This document shows positions 8,686 to 17,255 of a stretch of 64,000 nucleotides of DNA, piece by piece. A program made the position numbers and the translations under genes. Source of the DNA: PZPK01 sp965230795 (GTDB lineage Bacteria; Pseudomonadota; Gammaproteobacteria; Pseudomonadales; Oleiphilaceae); contig OZ246020.1 in the NCBI GenBank assembly GCA_965230795.1, positions 496,001-560,000 of the forward strand. Direction: 5' to 3'. Under the pieces are notes generated by a model that was given only the letters and a program-made list of their open reading frames with translations, ran no database searches and was not told the DNA's origin. Numbering within the stretch: position 1 is the first letter of the stretch; the number at the start of each line of letters is the position of its first letter.

Positions 8686-10491
8686 TTAGCCTGATGATGA
8701 ATTCAGGTTCAACAGATAGCCCTGTATCTCGTCAGCGGGAATAGGCTTGCTGAAATAGTAGCCTTGCAGCACATCGCAATCGTGGTCACGGAGAAACTGG
8801 CTTTGAAGTTCTGTCTCTACGCCTTCCGCAACGACGGTCAAACCCAGGTTATGGGAAAGTCCGATAATGGCTTTGACGATGGCTTCGTCTCCGCGATCCA
8901 CGCTGATGTCCTTAACGAAAGACTGATCAATCTTGAGACGGTCGAGGGGAAGCTGTCGCAGGTAATTGAGTGAAGAGTAGCCGGTCCCAAAATCGTCAAC
9001 CGAAATTTCCACACCAAGTTCATGAATGCGATTGAAAATTGAAATGGTAGTTTGCGGATCATCCATGACAGTGCTTTCAGTAAGCTCCAGTTCCAGATAA
9101 ACAGGTGGTAACTTCGATTCGTCCAGTGCGCGTTGCAACACGGTAATGAAATTACCAGCCTGGATCTGGCGGTTTGAGATATTGACGGCGACCTTGACGT
9201 CAGTCGTGATCAAGCGCTCATCCAGCCACTGCTTCATTTGTTTGCAGCAGGTTTGCAATACCCAGTCACCTAGTTTGGGAATTAAGCCGGTTTCTTCTGC
9301 GATGGGAATAAATAGCGCCGGGCTTACCCAGGTATCATGCCGACGCCAGCGCATTAACGCTTCGAATCCAACGAGCTGTCCGTTGCGCGCGCTGATCTGA
9401 GGTTGGTAAAACATGGAGAGCTCATCCCGATCAATCGCTTCGTTCAAACTGCGCGCAATCTCCATGCGCTTCATCGCCTGCTCTTCCAGATCCGGGGAGT
9501 AATAGGCGTATTGACTGCGGCCTTTGCGCTTCGCCTGATACATGGCCGCATCGGCTGCCTTCAATAGAGCTGATGGGGTCTTGTGTTTGTCATCATACAA
9601 GGCAATGCCAATACTGCTGGAAACCAGAATCTCATGGCTCTTGAGGCTGTGAGGAATCACCAGCTGATCAAGTATTTTCTGCGCGACCAATGCGGCGGAC
9701 TCCGGGCTATCCAGTTCACTCAATACCACGGCAAATTCGTCGCCACCCAGACGTGCGACGAAATCACTGCCGCGAATCGAGTTTTTTATTCGATCAGCTA
9801 CGCTCTGCAGTAACATGTCACCCACATCGTGTCCCAGTGAGTCATTGACGTTTTTAAAGTGGTCCAGGTCAAGAAAAAGCAGGCCCATTAGAGCGCTTTC
9901 GCGGTTGGCCCTGGAGATCAGCTGCGTCAGGATGTTGCTGATTTGTTCCCGGTTATAGAGACCTGTTAACTGATCATGCTGGGCATAGTGTTGCAGCTGG
10001 GCAAAGGCGCGCTTGAGCTCCTGACTTTGTTGTTTAATCAGGCGGCGTTGTTGATCGAGTTCAAGAAAGATCTTGACCTTGGAGCGAATGACTTCGGGCT
10101 GAAGAGGTTTGTAAAGCACGTCGACAGCACCACTTTCGTAACTTCGTACGACATGGCGATCCGATTTATCTGATGCTGTAACAAAAATAATGGGAATGTA
10201 CTTGGTATGAGGGTTGCGCCGAATCGCTCTGGCCACCTCAAAGCCATCCATGTCGGGCATCACCACGTCAAGCAGGGCCAGAGAAATATCGTGATCGCTA
10301 TCATGCAAAGCTGCAATCGCTTCCTTGCCGGAGTGCGCCTTGATAATTTCAATACCATTGCCTGCCAGGATGCTTTCGAGCATGACGATATTTGCGGGGA
10401 TGTCGTCCGCGATCAAAATACGTTGCGGCTCTATCGCCGGATTGTCATCGTTGGCTTCTGCGTGCATGGGAAATGCCGGGCGCCTGCTCAA
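8686..10491 (-). CDS. Response regulator with GGDEF and EAL domains
   Basis: A cytoplasmic 601-residue c-di-GMP turnover protein. A receiver domain (about residues 24-140) has the acidic pair in ILIADD, the phosphoacceptor in ALLDVVMPDMDG and the lysine in LYKPLQP. A coiled linker leads to a GGDEF domain with an intact GGDEF motif (near residue 252), and an EAL domain with GFEALMRW, DDFGTGYSSL and the late EGVE motif. All key residues for both activities look present, so the net direction (synthesis or breakdown) cannot be told from sequence. No partner histidine kinase is adjacent. Confidence 0.93.
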   Translation of the reverse strand: MSRRPAFPMHAEANDDNPAIEPQRILIADDIPANIVMLESILAGNGIEIIKAHSGKEAIAALHDSDHDISLALLDVVMPDMDGFEVARAIRRNPHTKYIPIIFVTASDKSDRHVVRSYESGAVDVLYKPLQPEVIRSKVKIFLELDQQRRLIKQQSQELKRAFAQLQHYAQHDQLTGLYNREQISNILTQLISRANRESALMGLLFLDLDHFKNVNDSLGHDVGDMLLQSVADRIKNSIRGSDFVARLGGDEFAVVLSELDSPESAALVAQKILDQLVIPHSLKSHEILVSSSIGIALYDDKHKTPSALLKAADAAMYQAKRKGRSQYAYYSPDLEEQAMKRMEIARSLNEAIDRDELSMFYQPQISARNGQLVGFEALMRWRRHDTWVSPALFIPIAEETGLIPKLGDWVLQTCCKQMKQWLDERLITTDVKVAVNISNRQIQAGNFITVLQRALDESKLPPVYLELELTESTVMDDPQTTISIFNRIHELGVEISVDDFGTGYSSLNYLRQLPLDRLKIDQSFVKDISVDRGDEAIVKAIIGLSHNLGLTVVAEGVETELQSQFLRDHDCDVLQGYYFSKPIPADEIQGYLLNLNSSSG

Positions 10492-10698
10492 AGGAAATCT
10501 CTCTTCAGTGTATCAGGCTCAGAGCAATGCGCCATATCTGCTAAGGGTTTCATATGAATGAAATAATCTGTGGTGTCGCCTCTCGTTAACTTGCACCAAT
10601 TTGGTTAGAATCGCTGCTTTGCCCTGATCGCCTGCCAGGAGCCCGATTTTCGGGTAATGATGTGAGGCATCAAATGCGGAGTTTTTGAGAGAGTGACT

Positions 10699-12219
10699 AT
10701 GTTGAACCGCTATATAAGAAAAATACTGGATGCGAGAGTCTATGATGTGGCGATCGAATCCCCTTTGACCCACGCCAGTCAATTGTCAGAGCGGTTTGGC
10801 AACCAGATTTATCTCAAGCGCGAAGATATGCAGCCGGTTTTTTCCTTTAAGTTGCGGGGCGCTTACAACCGGGTGCGACAGCTTTCCGAGCAGGAACGAA
10901 AACAGGGAGTCATTGCAGCCTCTGCCGGCAATCATGCCCAGGGTCTGGCCTTGGCAGCACAGAAACTTGGTATCAAGGCGACGATCGTCATGCCCAAAAC
11001 CACGCCGGAGATTAAAGTGAACTCCGTCCGAGCGAAGGGAGCCAAGGTTGTGCTGATTGGTGACGCTTTTGACGAGGCCTCTGCCTACGCTCAGGAACAG
11101 GTCAAAAAGAAGGGCATGATTTACGTGCCACCCTATGACGACGAGGATGTGATTGCCGGTCAGGGGACTGTGGCTTTGGAAATGCTGATGCAGCACAGTG
11201 CCTCGGCCCATGCGGTGTTTGTGCCGGTAGGTGGCGGCGGCTTGATCGCTGGCATGGCGGCCTATATCAAATATGTACGACCGGAAATCAAAGTGATTGG
11301 CGTTGAGCCGGAAGATGCTGCCTGCCTAAAGGCCGCTTTGGAGCACAAGCGCCGTGTTGTACTGGATGAGGTCGGCATTTTTGCCGATGGGGTTGCGGTT
11401 CGACAGATCGGAAAACTTCCCTTTGAAGTTGCCAGAGATTGTGTTGATGAAGTGGTAACAGTATCGACTGACGAAATTTGTGCCGCCATCAAAGACATAT
11501 TTGATGATACGCGGGCGATTGCCGAACCGGCTGGAGCCATCGGCGTGGCGGGATTAAAGCGCTACGTTGATGAAACCGGCATTGAAGGTGAAAATCTGTT
11601 GACGGTTGTCAGCGGTGCCAATATCAACTTTGATCGTCTGCGCTATATCTCCGAGCGAACAGAAATCGGCGAGAAGCGAGAAGCCATTCTGGCAGTGACG
11701 CTCCCCGAGAAGCCTGGAAGCTATAAAAGCTTCATCAAGGCCTTGCACAAGCGCAATATTACTGAGTTTAACTACCGCTATGCTGACGGCTATGATGCTC
11801 AGGTCTTTGTTGGTGTGCAGATATCCAAAGATGGCAACGAGCGTGAACACATCGTCGACGAGCTCCGCAGTCAGGGCTATGCCGTGCTGGATATGACGGA
11901 TAATGAAATCGCCAAGCTGCATATCCGGCACATGGTTGGCGGGCGTGCGGAAGGTGTGGGCTCAGAGCAGGTTTATCGCTTTGAGTTTCCTGAGCGGCCG
12001 GGTGCGCTGATGAAATTCCTGACCTCTCTGGGCACCAAGTGGAATATATCCATGTTTCACTATCGGAACCACGGTGCTGCTTACAGTCGTGTGCTGATGG
12101 GCGTTCAGGTCGATCCTTCAGAAAAAGAAGTCTTTCAATCCATGCTCGATGAGGTTGGTTTCCGCTATTGGAACGAGACCGACAATGAGGCTTACCAACT
12201 ATTCCTGAGAGGAAAATAG
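10699..12219 (+). CDS. ilvA: Biosynthetic threonine ammonia-lyase (threonine deaminase)
   Basis: PLP enzyme making 2-oxobutanoate from threonine for isoleucine synthesis. Starting at the ATG at 10699 (a GTG two codons earlier is less likely) the product has 506 residues. The PLP lysine lies in FSFKLRGAYN (about residue 51), the substrate loop is SAGNHAQG (about 80), and the glycine-rich phosphate loop is GGGGLIAG. The C-terminal part (about 325-500) holds two ACT-like regulatory domains, typical of the isoleucine-inhibited biosynthetic form rather than the short catabolic TdcB type. Confidence 0.96.
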   Translation: MLNRYIRKILDARVYDVAIESPLTHASQLSERFGNQIYLKREDMQPVFSFKLRGAYNRVRQLSEQERKQGVIAASAGNHAQGLALAAQKLGIKATIVMPKTTPEIKVNSVRAKGAKVVLIGDAFDEASAYAQEQVKKKGMIYVPPYDDEDVIAGQGTVALEMLMQHSASAHAVFVPVGGGGLIAGMAAYIKYVRPEIKVIGVEPEDAACLKAALEHKRRVVLDEVGIFADGVAVRQIGKLPFEVARDCVDEVVTVSTDEICAAIKDIFDDTRAIAEPAGAIGVAGLKRYVDETGIEGENLLTVVSGANINFDRLRYISERTEIGEKREAILAVTLPEKPGSYKSFIKALHKRNITEFNYRYADGYDAQVFVGVQISKDGNEREHIVDELRSQGYAVLDMTDNEIAKLHIRHMVGGRAEGVGSEQVYRFEFPERPGALMKFLTSLGTKWNISMFHYRNHGAAYSRVLMGVQVDPSEKEVFQSMLDEVGFRYWNETDNEAYQLFLRGK

Positions 12220-12330
12220 CTTTTTGGGGCGTATTTTATTAAAATCCAGCTAGTTAAGGCGGGTATCTAATGGACTTTTTTAGAAAGCCTGCTATTTTTT
12301 TGATTAATAGGGTTTTAAGTTGGTAAGTGC

Positions 12331-12465
12331 ATGAAGCGTAAACCTGATGCGATGGCGGCAATCATCTTATTGTTTTGTCTTGGATTGGCGATCAGTGGCT
12401 TTTCTTCGATGACCGTGGGTTCTGACAGGGAGCGCCCGCCAGTCGTGTCTTCTGAGTCCTACTGA
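12331..12465 (+). CDS. Small membrane protein, 44 residues
   Basis: A short open frame begins with a basic stretch (MKRKPDAMAA), continues with one hydrophobic helix (about residues 8-26, ending LGLAISGFSSM) and ends with a polar tail. Basic start plus a single helix is what real small membrane proteins look like, and short proteins with a similar MKRKPD start occur in pseudomonads as far as I recall. The ribosome binding site is weak, and no coding statistics can be run on so short a frame. Function unknown. Confidence 0.5.
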   Translation: MKRKPDAMAAIILLFCLGLAISGFSSMTVGSDRERPPVVSSESY

Positions 12466-12487
12466 TTCCCATTGTTCTGATCCAGAT

Positions 12488-13081
12488 TCAATACTCTCCA
12501 GCCTCGGTGATGACTCTGTCGAGGGGAATATCCCAAGGCTCTGTCGGCAATTTTTCCACTTGTTGAAATTCGTAGGCTAGTCCCACTAGTTTGGCTCTTC
12601 GCCATGGTCGTGTCTGTGTGTAGCTAAGGCTGCGATCATAATATCCGCCTCCCATTCCCATCCGATTCCGTTTGTGGTCGAACGCTACCAGCGGCATCAA
12701 CAATGCTGAAAGAAATTGAACCTTCATTCTGCGGGCTAGTTTGAGATCCGGCTCAACGATACCAAAGCGGTTGCTAATCAGAGGTGCGCCAGGGCGGTAT
12801 TCGCAGAATATCAGTCTCCCGGGTCGCAACGGATCAAGTACCGGCAGGTACACACGTTTTCGGCGTTTTAAGAGTTGTTGGCACAAGGGGAATGGGTCGA
12901 TTTCGCCGTCGTTGCCGGCGTAAAGAGCGATGTGCTTCAGGCGTTGGCTGCTAAGATGGTTCAGAATATGGCGGCCGCAGAGTTGTGAGGCGCGTTGCAG
13001 CTGATGTTTGCTCAATGCCTGTCTGCGCCGGCGTATAGTCAGGCGGAGTTCATTTTTAAGCGCTGCGCTGGTCAAAGTCAT
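12488..13081 (-). CDS. 5-formyltetrahydrofolate cyclo-ligase
   Basis: Converts 5-formyl-THF to 5,10-methenyl-THF with ATP. The 197-residue product (ATG at 13081, MTLTSAALKNELR) has the basic N-terminal helix RLTIRRRRQALS and the family signature MGMGGGYYDRSL near residues 135-150. The longer open frame upstream runs into 6S RNA and is not used. It lies directly downstream of ssrS on the same strand, the same linkage as ssrS-ygfA in Escherichia coli, so it is probably co-transcribed with 6S RNA. Confidence 0.92.
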   Translation of the reverse strand: MTLTSAALKNELRLTIRRRRQALSKHQLQRASQLCGRHILNHLSSQRLKHIALYAGNDGEIDPFPLCQQLLKRRKRVYLPVLDPLRPGRLIFCEYRPGAPLISNRFGIVEPDLKLARRMKVQFLSALLMPLVAFDHKRNRMGMGGGYYDRSLSYTQTRPWRRAKLVGLAYEFQQVEKLPTEPWDIPLDRVITEAGEY

Positions 13082-13124
13082 CGGGTCTTGAGGCGTTCGT
13101 GAGTAGGAACCACAAGAAAGGAAA

Positions 13125-13308
13125 TGGTGCATCCCGACGATGCCGCTGCCGGACAAGGCCTTGAACCCGGAAGTTCAAGGTGGCGATCACCTGGGGCAAA
13201 TTAGGCTTTCCCGTCATTGGGGACCTGCACACATTGCCCGAAGCAATTGCCTGGGTAGTATTATCGGCTCGAGGACGTGTCCAACTAGCTAACATCCCAG
13301 GATGCAGG
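13125..13308 (-). ncRNA. ssrS: 6S RNA
   Basis: Global regulator that binds sigma-70 RNA polymerase holoenzyme in stationary phase. On the minus strand the conserved blocks are in order: GAGCCGATA (5' side of the central region), CACCTTGAAC and GGGTTCAAGG (a strong hairpin, 13162-13180), and GCGGCATC before the closing stem. The 5' GCATCC pairs with GGGATGC at the 3' end, closing the rod. Position between zapA and the formyl-THF cyclo-ligase gene is the conserved one. The ends are estimated from the closing stem and the upstream -10 box and may be off by a few bases. Confidence 0.9.
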
Positions 13309-13313
13309 TACAT

Positions 13314-13319
13314 AGTATA
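13314..13319 (-). promoter_or_regulatory. -10 box of the 6S RNA promoter
   Basis: TATACT lies 6-7 bases upstream of the predicted 5' end of the 6S RNA closing stem. No good -35 hexamer is visible at 17 bases. The zapA terminator lies just upstream, so 6S RNA must have its own promoter. Confidence 0.6.
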
Positions 13320-13352
13320 AATTTATGGGGCCGGTTGCCTAGGGGGGTTAAC

Positions 13353-13385
13353 GAAAAAATACAAAGCCTGAATGGCTCAGGCTTT
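13353..13385 (-). terminator. Rho-independent terminator overlapping the zapA stop codon
   Basis: A perfect 9-bp stem (13363-13371 with 13377-13385, core AAGCCTGA / TCAGGCTT) with a 5-base loop is followed on the minus strand by a T-rich run. The TGA of zapA is part of the stem. It separates zapA from the 6S RNA promoter. Confidence 0.85.
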
Positions 13386-13661
13386 TGGCAAAGCCTCGTC
13401 CAGCTTTTCTTCCAGGGTTTTCAGGAGTTGTTGTTGTCCAACCGAGCTTTCGCTGTTTTGCATTAACTCGTAAGTGATGTTCAGTGCGGCCATCACAGCG
13501 ATGCGTTCGGTGCCATGTACTTTGCCGGAGGCCCTGATCTCGCGCATCTTGGTGTCCAGATGTTCCGCGGCTCCTCGCAGAGAGGATTTTTTGTCTTCCG
13601 GGCATGCAACCAGATAGTCTTTGTCGAGAATTTTTACCTCGAGTGTTCCGGAATCACTCAT
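13377..13661 (-). CDS. zapA: Cell division protein ZapA
   Basis: Cytoplasmic Z-ring stabiliser that cross-links FtsZ filaments. The 94-residue length, the N-terminal EVKILDKDYLVACPE beta segment, the LRGAAEHLDTKMREIR helix with GTERIAVMAALNI, and the C-terminal coiled coil match the family. Its ATG overlaps the last base of the upstream gene's stop codon (TAATG), suggesting translational coupling. The downstream terminator and 6S RNA give the conserved zapA-ssrS context. Confidence 0.93.
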   Translation of the reverse strand: MSDSGTLEVKILDKDYLVACPEDKKSSLRGAAEHLDTKMREIRASGKVHGTERIAVMAALNITYELMQNSESSVGQQQLLKTLEEKLDEALPKA

Positions 13662-13867
13662 TAACTTTGCTCCAGTGCTTTTAAGCGTCCAATCATGGCC
13701 TCAATCTTGTTTCGCGCCAAATCATTTTTTTGTAATAGCCTAGCGCGCTCGCTGTGCCATTCTTCCTGCAATTCCCGCAACGCGGCATTGTCCGACTCAA
13801 GTTTTTTACAATGCGCAATGAGTTGATCAACCTTGTCCGAAAAGTTGCGGATTTGTGAATCTTCCAT
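13661..13867 (-). CDS. TIGR02449-type coiled-coil protein (ZapB-like)
   Basis: A 68-residue, almost entirely helical protein with heptad-like spacing (KVDQLIAHCKKLESDNAALRE and onward), resembling the TIGR02449 family found beside zapA in pseudomonads. It is probably a division-site or Z-ring accessory protein by analogy with ZapB; this is inference from context and shape. The ATG at 13867 (MEDSQIRNF) is preferred over an upstream frame start. The stop overlaps the zapA start by one base. Confidence 0.8.
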   Translation of the reverse strand: MEDSQIRNFSDKVDQLIAHCKKLESDNAALRELQEEWHSERARLLQKNDLARNKIEAMIGRLKALEQS

Positions 13868-14045
13868 ATTGTTTTCCTGGAACATCTTGTATGTGTCTAT
13901 CAAGAAGTCTTGCTGTAGTGTCAGCTTCTGGAAGCGAAGCCAAAACGAGCTAAGACTATAGTTTGACCGCGTCCGTCGGTCAACAAGGGTGTGATCATGT
14001 CGGGATCAAACGTATAATTGTCGACGCATTTTTTAGGAGATAATT

Positions 14046-14639
14046 ATGATAGAAGCTACAGCGCCAGATATGGGTTTTGATTGGCTGGCGAACGTCTATC
14101 AAAGTCATGGTGCGATCAATCACCCCAGCGAACTCCATGGCCTGCTGATCGGGGAGCTGGCGGCAGGTGTAGATATCAAACCGGCGGCGTGGCTGCAAAT
14201 GGTCTGCGACCATATGGGGGTAGAAACTTTGGATACGGAAAAGAAAGCGCGTATCAAAGAAGACCTGATCGACTTCTACCAGGGGGTTGCCGAGGCCATT
14301 GATCAGGACTCGTCTGCCTTTACCCTCTTGCTGCCGGATGATGATTACGCACTCTCTGAGCGTGTAGAGTCACTGGCGGTTTGGGTCAGAGGGTTTCTGG
14401 AAGGTATTGCTTTGGGGGCCAGTGATCGTCTGGTATCGGTTGATGCGGACATGCAGGAAATTCTGCGTGATTTTGTCGAAATCAGTCAGCTCGATTCTCG
14501 AATTCAAAGCAGTGAGGAAGGAGAGCGGGAGCTGTTTGAGGTTGGGGAATATGTCCGCGTGGGCGTATTGAATCTTTATGCGACCTTCAACGAGCCCGAT
14601 GTCGATTCAGGCTCAGACAATGCACCCACCTTGCACTAA
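14046..14639 (+). CDS. UPF0149 (YgfB) family protein
   Basis: A 197-residue acidic cytoplasmic protein. It has the HGLLIGELAAG segment near residue 31, a middle FTLLLPDDDY segment, AVWVRGFLEGIALG near residue 110 and the VGEYVRVGVLNLY end, all marks of the YgfB/UPF0149 family. YgfB in Pseudomonas aeruginosa influences antibiotic-resistance gene expression through AlpA; whether that holds here is unknown. A good AGGAG site precedes the ATG. It is the first gene of the ygfB-pepP-ubiH-ubiI run, and diverges from the zapA pair. Confidence 0.9.
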   Translation: MIEATAPDMGFDWLANVYQSHGAINHPSELHGLLIGELAAGVDIKPAAWLQMVCDHMGVETLDTEKKARIKEDLIDFYQGVAEAIDQDSSAFTLLLPDDDYALSERVESLAVWVRGFLEGIALGASDRLVSVDADMQEILRDFVEISQLDSRIQSSEEGERELFEVGEYVRVGVLNLYATFNEPDVDSGSDNAPTLH

Positions 14640-14665
14640 AGCTGAAACAGGCCAGAACTTAAGCT

Positions 14666-15982
14666 ATGAATAAAAAAGAATTTGCGCGCAGGCGTCGTTA
14701 CCTTGCGGAACAAATGGGTCCTGGCTCTATCGCAATTTTGCCGTCAGCCACAACCAAAAGTCGTAATCGGGATGTGGAGCACCATTTCCGGCAAGACAGT
14801 GACTTCCATTATCTCACCGGTTTTTCCGAACCAGAGGCTGTGTTGGTGATTATCCCGGAACGGGAACACGGAGAAAGTGTACTGTTCTGTCGGGAACGTA
14901 ATCCGGACAAGGAAATGTGGGATGGATTTATTGCCGGCCCGGATCGGGTAACTACGTTGATTGGCGTCGATGACGCTTTTCCTATCAGTGACATTGATGA
15001 CATCTTGCCTGGCATGATTGAAGGAACCAACAAGGTCTATTATTCAATCGGCCTGGATGCTCAGTTTGACAGCCGGGTCATGGACTGGATCAATGTAATC
15101 CGCAGCAAGGTTCGCAGCGGTGCTCATCCTCCGGGAGAGTTCGTTGCTCTGGAGCATGCGTTGCATGAACTTCGGCTGTTCAAGAGTCCTGCTGAAATCA
15201 AGTTGATGTCGAAAGCCGCTGAAATCAGTGCGCAAGCGCATATAGAAGCGATGAAAGTCTGCCAGCCCGGACGTTATGAATATCACTTGGAATCCGCGCT
15301 GATTCATCACTTTATGAATGCCGGGGCGCGATTTACGGCCTATCCGTCGATTGTCGGTGGCGGCGAAAATGCCTGCACCTTGCATTACATTGATAACTGC
15401 GCCGAACTCAAAGAAGGCGATCTGGTTTTGATTGATGCGGGTTGCGAGTTTGAATGTTATGCCTCGGACATCACCCGAACGTTTCCGGTCAGTGGGCGCT
15501 TTAGTGACGAGCAGCGCGCGCTCTATGATATTGTGCTTGATGCACAGCTCGCGGCGATAAAAGCGGTGAAACCGGGCAATCACTGGAATCATCCTCACGA
15601 AGCGGCAGTCCGTGTGATCACTGAAGGTCTGGTGGAGTTAGGGCTGTTGAACGGTGAGATCGAGGCGTTGATAGAATCGGAGGCTTACAAGCCGTTTTAT
15701 ATGCATCGAACTGGGCACTGGCTGGGCCTGGATGTGCATGACGTGGGGGAATACAAGGTCGATGGTGAGTGGAGAGTATTTGAGCCCGGTATGGCGCTCA
15801 CCGTTGAGCCGGGTATTTATGTGGCCCCCGGCAACACTTCTGTGGCCAAGAAATGGCGAGGGATCGGGATTCGTATCGAAGATGATGTGGTGGTGACCAA
15901 ATCCGGCTGCAAAGTCCTTACCTCCGGGGTGCCTAAAGCCGCCGACGAAATCGAATCTCTAATGGCCGAGTCCAATCGCTGA
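14666..15982 (+). CDS. pepP: Xaa-Pro aminopeptidase
   Basis: Metallopeptidase of the M24B family that removes N-terminal residues preceding proline. The 438-residue protein has the N-terminal creatinase-like domain (about 1-170) and the pita-bread catalytic domain. Metal ligands are visible in LIDAGCEFECYASDITRTFP (two Asp), HRTGHWLGLDVHD (His), LTVEPGIYV (Glu) and GIGIRIEDDVVV (Glu). It ends one base before the ubiH start codon, so the two are translated from one message. Confidence 0.95.
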   Translation: MNKKEFARRRRYLAEQMGPGSIAILPSATTKSRNRDVEHHFRQDSDFHYLTGFSEPEAVLVIIPEREHGESVLFCRERNPDKEMWDGFIAGPDRVTTLIGVDDAFPISDIDDILPGMIEGTNKVYYSIGLDAQFDSRVMDWINVIRSKVRSGAHPPGEFVALEHALHELRLFKSPAEIKLMSKAAEISAQAHIEAMKVCQPGRYEYHLESALIHHFMNAGARFTAYPSIVGGGENACTLHYIDNCAELKEGDLVLIDAGCEFECYASDITRTFPVSGRFSDEQRALYDIVLDAQLAAIKAVKPGNHWNHPHEAAVRVITEGLVELGLLNGEIEALIESEAYKPFYMHRTGHWLGLDVHDVGEYKVDGEWRVFEPGMALTVEPGIYVAPGNTSVAKKWRGIGIRIEDDVVVTKSGCKVLTSGVPKAADEIESLMAESNR

Positions 15983-15983
15983 T

Positions 15984-17255
15984 ATGGCAACTCAGCCCCT
16001 TCATAGCATACAAGACGGCGAACTGTTTGATGCGCTGGTTGTGGGTGCCGGCATGGTGGGGGCCTCAGCTGCCCTTGGCCTCAAACAGCAAGGCCTGAAG
16101 GTCGTTGCGATAGACAGTTTTGCGCCAAGTGGTAGCCTGCTTTCCTACACGCCAAGTTATGATGCCCGTTCAACGGCGCTGTCATTGGGTAGTCGTGATA
16201 TTTTGCGACAACTGGGGGTCTGGTCGACTTTGTCAGACTATTGTTGCCCCATTCAGCAGGTTCACGTGTCGGAACGTGGACGCCTTGGCACAACACGCTT
16301 GATTGCCAGTGAAATGCATGAGGATGCTTTGGGTTATGTCGTCTCCAACCAGGCAATTGGGCTTTGTGTGATGGATGCCCTGGCTTCGCAATCTGTTGCT
16401 TGTATTGCTCCGGCAAAGGTTGCAGCTGTCGAGACTTCACAGGAAGGGCACCGCGTTGAAATCGCTTCTTCTGGAGAGACGCTTGAAATCCTCGTCAAGC
16501 TGCTCGTTATCGCAGATGGCAAAGATTCAAGTACTGCGCGATTGTTAGGCATAGAAACCGAGATCCTTCCCTATGATCAGCGTGCGATGATCGCCACGGT
16601 CAGTACTTCCGAGGCGAATGAAGGTTGTGCGTATGAAAGATTTACTCCCGATGGGCCGATTGCCCTGTTGCCTCTGGGAGCCAATACCAGTGCGCTGGTA
16701 TGGACGCGAAATGAGGATTCAGAACCATGCCTCGACGAACTGTCTGATGCGGCTTTCCTGTCTGCATTACAGCAGGCTTTTGGCGACCGTTTGGGGGCAT
16801 TTACCCACTGCAGTCAACGCTTCAGTTATCCCCTGAGTTTAAGTCGGTCTCGTGAACAGGTGCGACATGGCGTGATCTTGTTAGGCAATGCAGCGCATAG
16901 TCTGCATCCGGTTGCGGGGCAAGGCTTTAATTTGGCTCTGCGTGGTCTAGCGCATCTTCTTGAATCGCTTAAGGCGAGCATTGAAGCCGGTGAAGCTTTG
17001 GGTAGTCTTGGGTGCCTGAAGCAGTGTGTAGAGGAATTTAGCCAGGATCAGGATCTGACCATTCTGTTTAGTGACCAGCTGATAAAAGTTTTTGGCAGCG
17101 ATTCACCGTTGTTGTCGGTGGCGCGCGATGCCGGCTTGATTGGACTCAATGCCTTACCGATGGCGAAACAGGCATTTGCGCGCAGGGCGATGGGGATGGG
17201 AGAGCGGCGCGCGGTGTTTTCAGACGGAAACCAGAATGACAGAAAGGACTGCTAG
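15984..17255 (+). CDS. ubiH: FAD-dependent ubiquinone biosynthesis hydroxylase, UbiH type
   Basis: Class A flavin hydroxylase of aerobic ubiquinone synthesis (2-octaprenyl-6-methoxyphenol hydroxylase type). The 423-residue protein has the Rossmann motif DALVVGAGMVGASAALGL near residue 12 and the second FAD motif GNAAHSLHPVAGQGFNLALR near residue 300. UbiH and UbiI cannot be told apart with certainty by eye; the assignment rests on order (pepP-ubiH-ubiI), standard in gammaproteobacteria. It abuts both neighbours with no gap, indicating one operon. Confidence 0.88.
   Translation: MATQPLHSIQDGELFDALVVGAGMVGASAALGLKQQGLKVVAIDSFAPSGSLLSYTPSYDARSTALSLGSRDILRQLGVWSTLSDYCCPIQQVHVSERGRLGTTRLIASEMHEDALGYVVSNQAIGLCVMDALASQSVACIAPAKVAAVETSQEGHRVEIASSGETLEILVKLLVIADGKDSSTARLLGIETEILPYDQRAMIATVSTSEANEGCAYERFTPDGPIALLPLGANTSALVWTRNEDSEPCLDELSDAAFLSALQQAFGDRLGAFTHCSQRFSYPLSLSRSREQVRHGVILLGNAAHSLHPVAGQGFNLALRGLAHLLESLKASIEAGEALGSLGCLKQCVEEFSQDQDLTILFSDQLIKVFGSDSPLLSVARDAGLIGLNALPMAKQAFARRAMGMGERRAVFSDGNQNDRKDC

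Noticed and set aside
12275..12305. Possible terminator after ilvA (GCCTGC followed by T run)
   Set aside because: The left arm does not pair well enough; only the T run is convincing.
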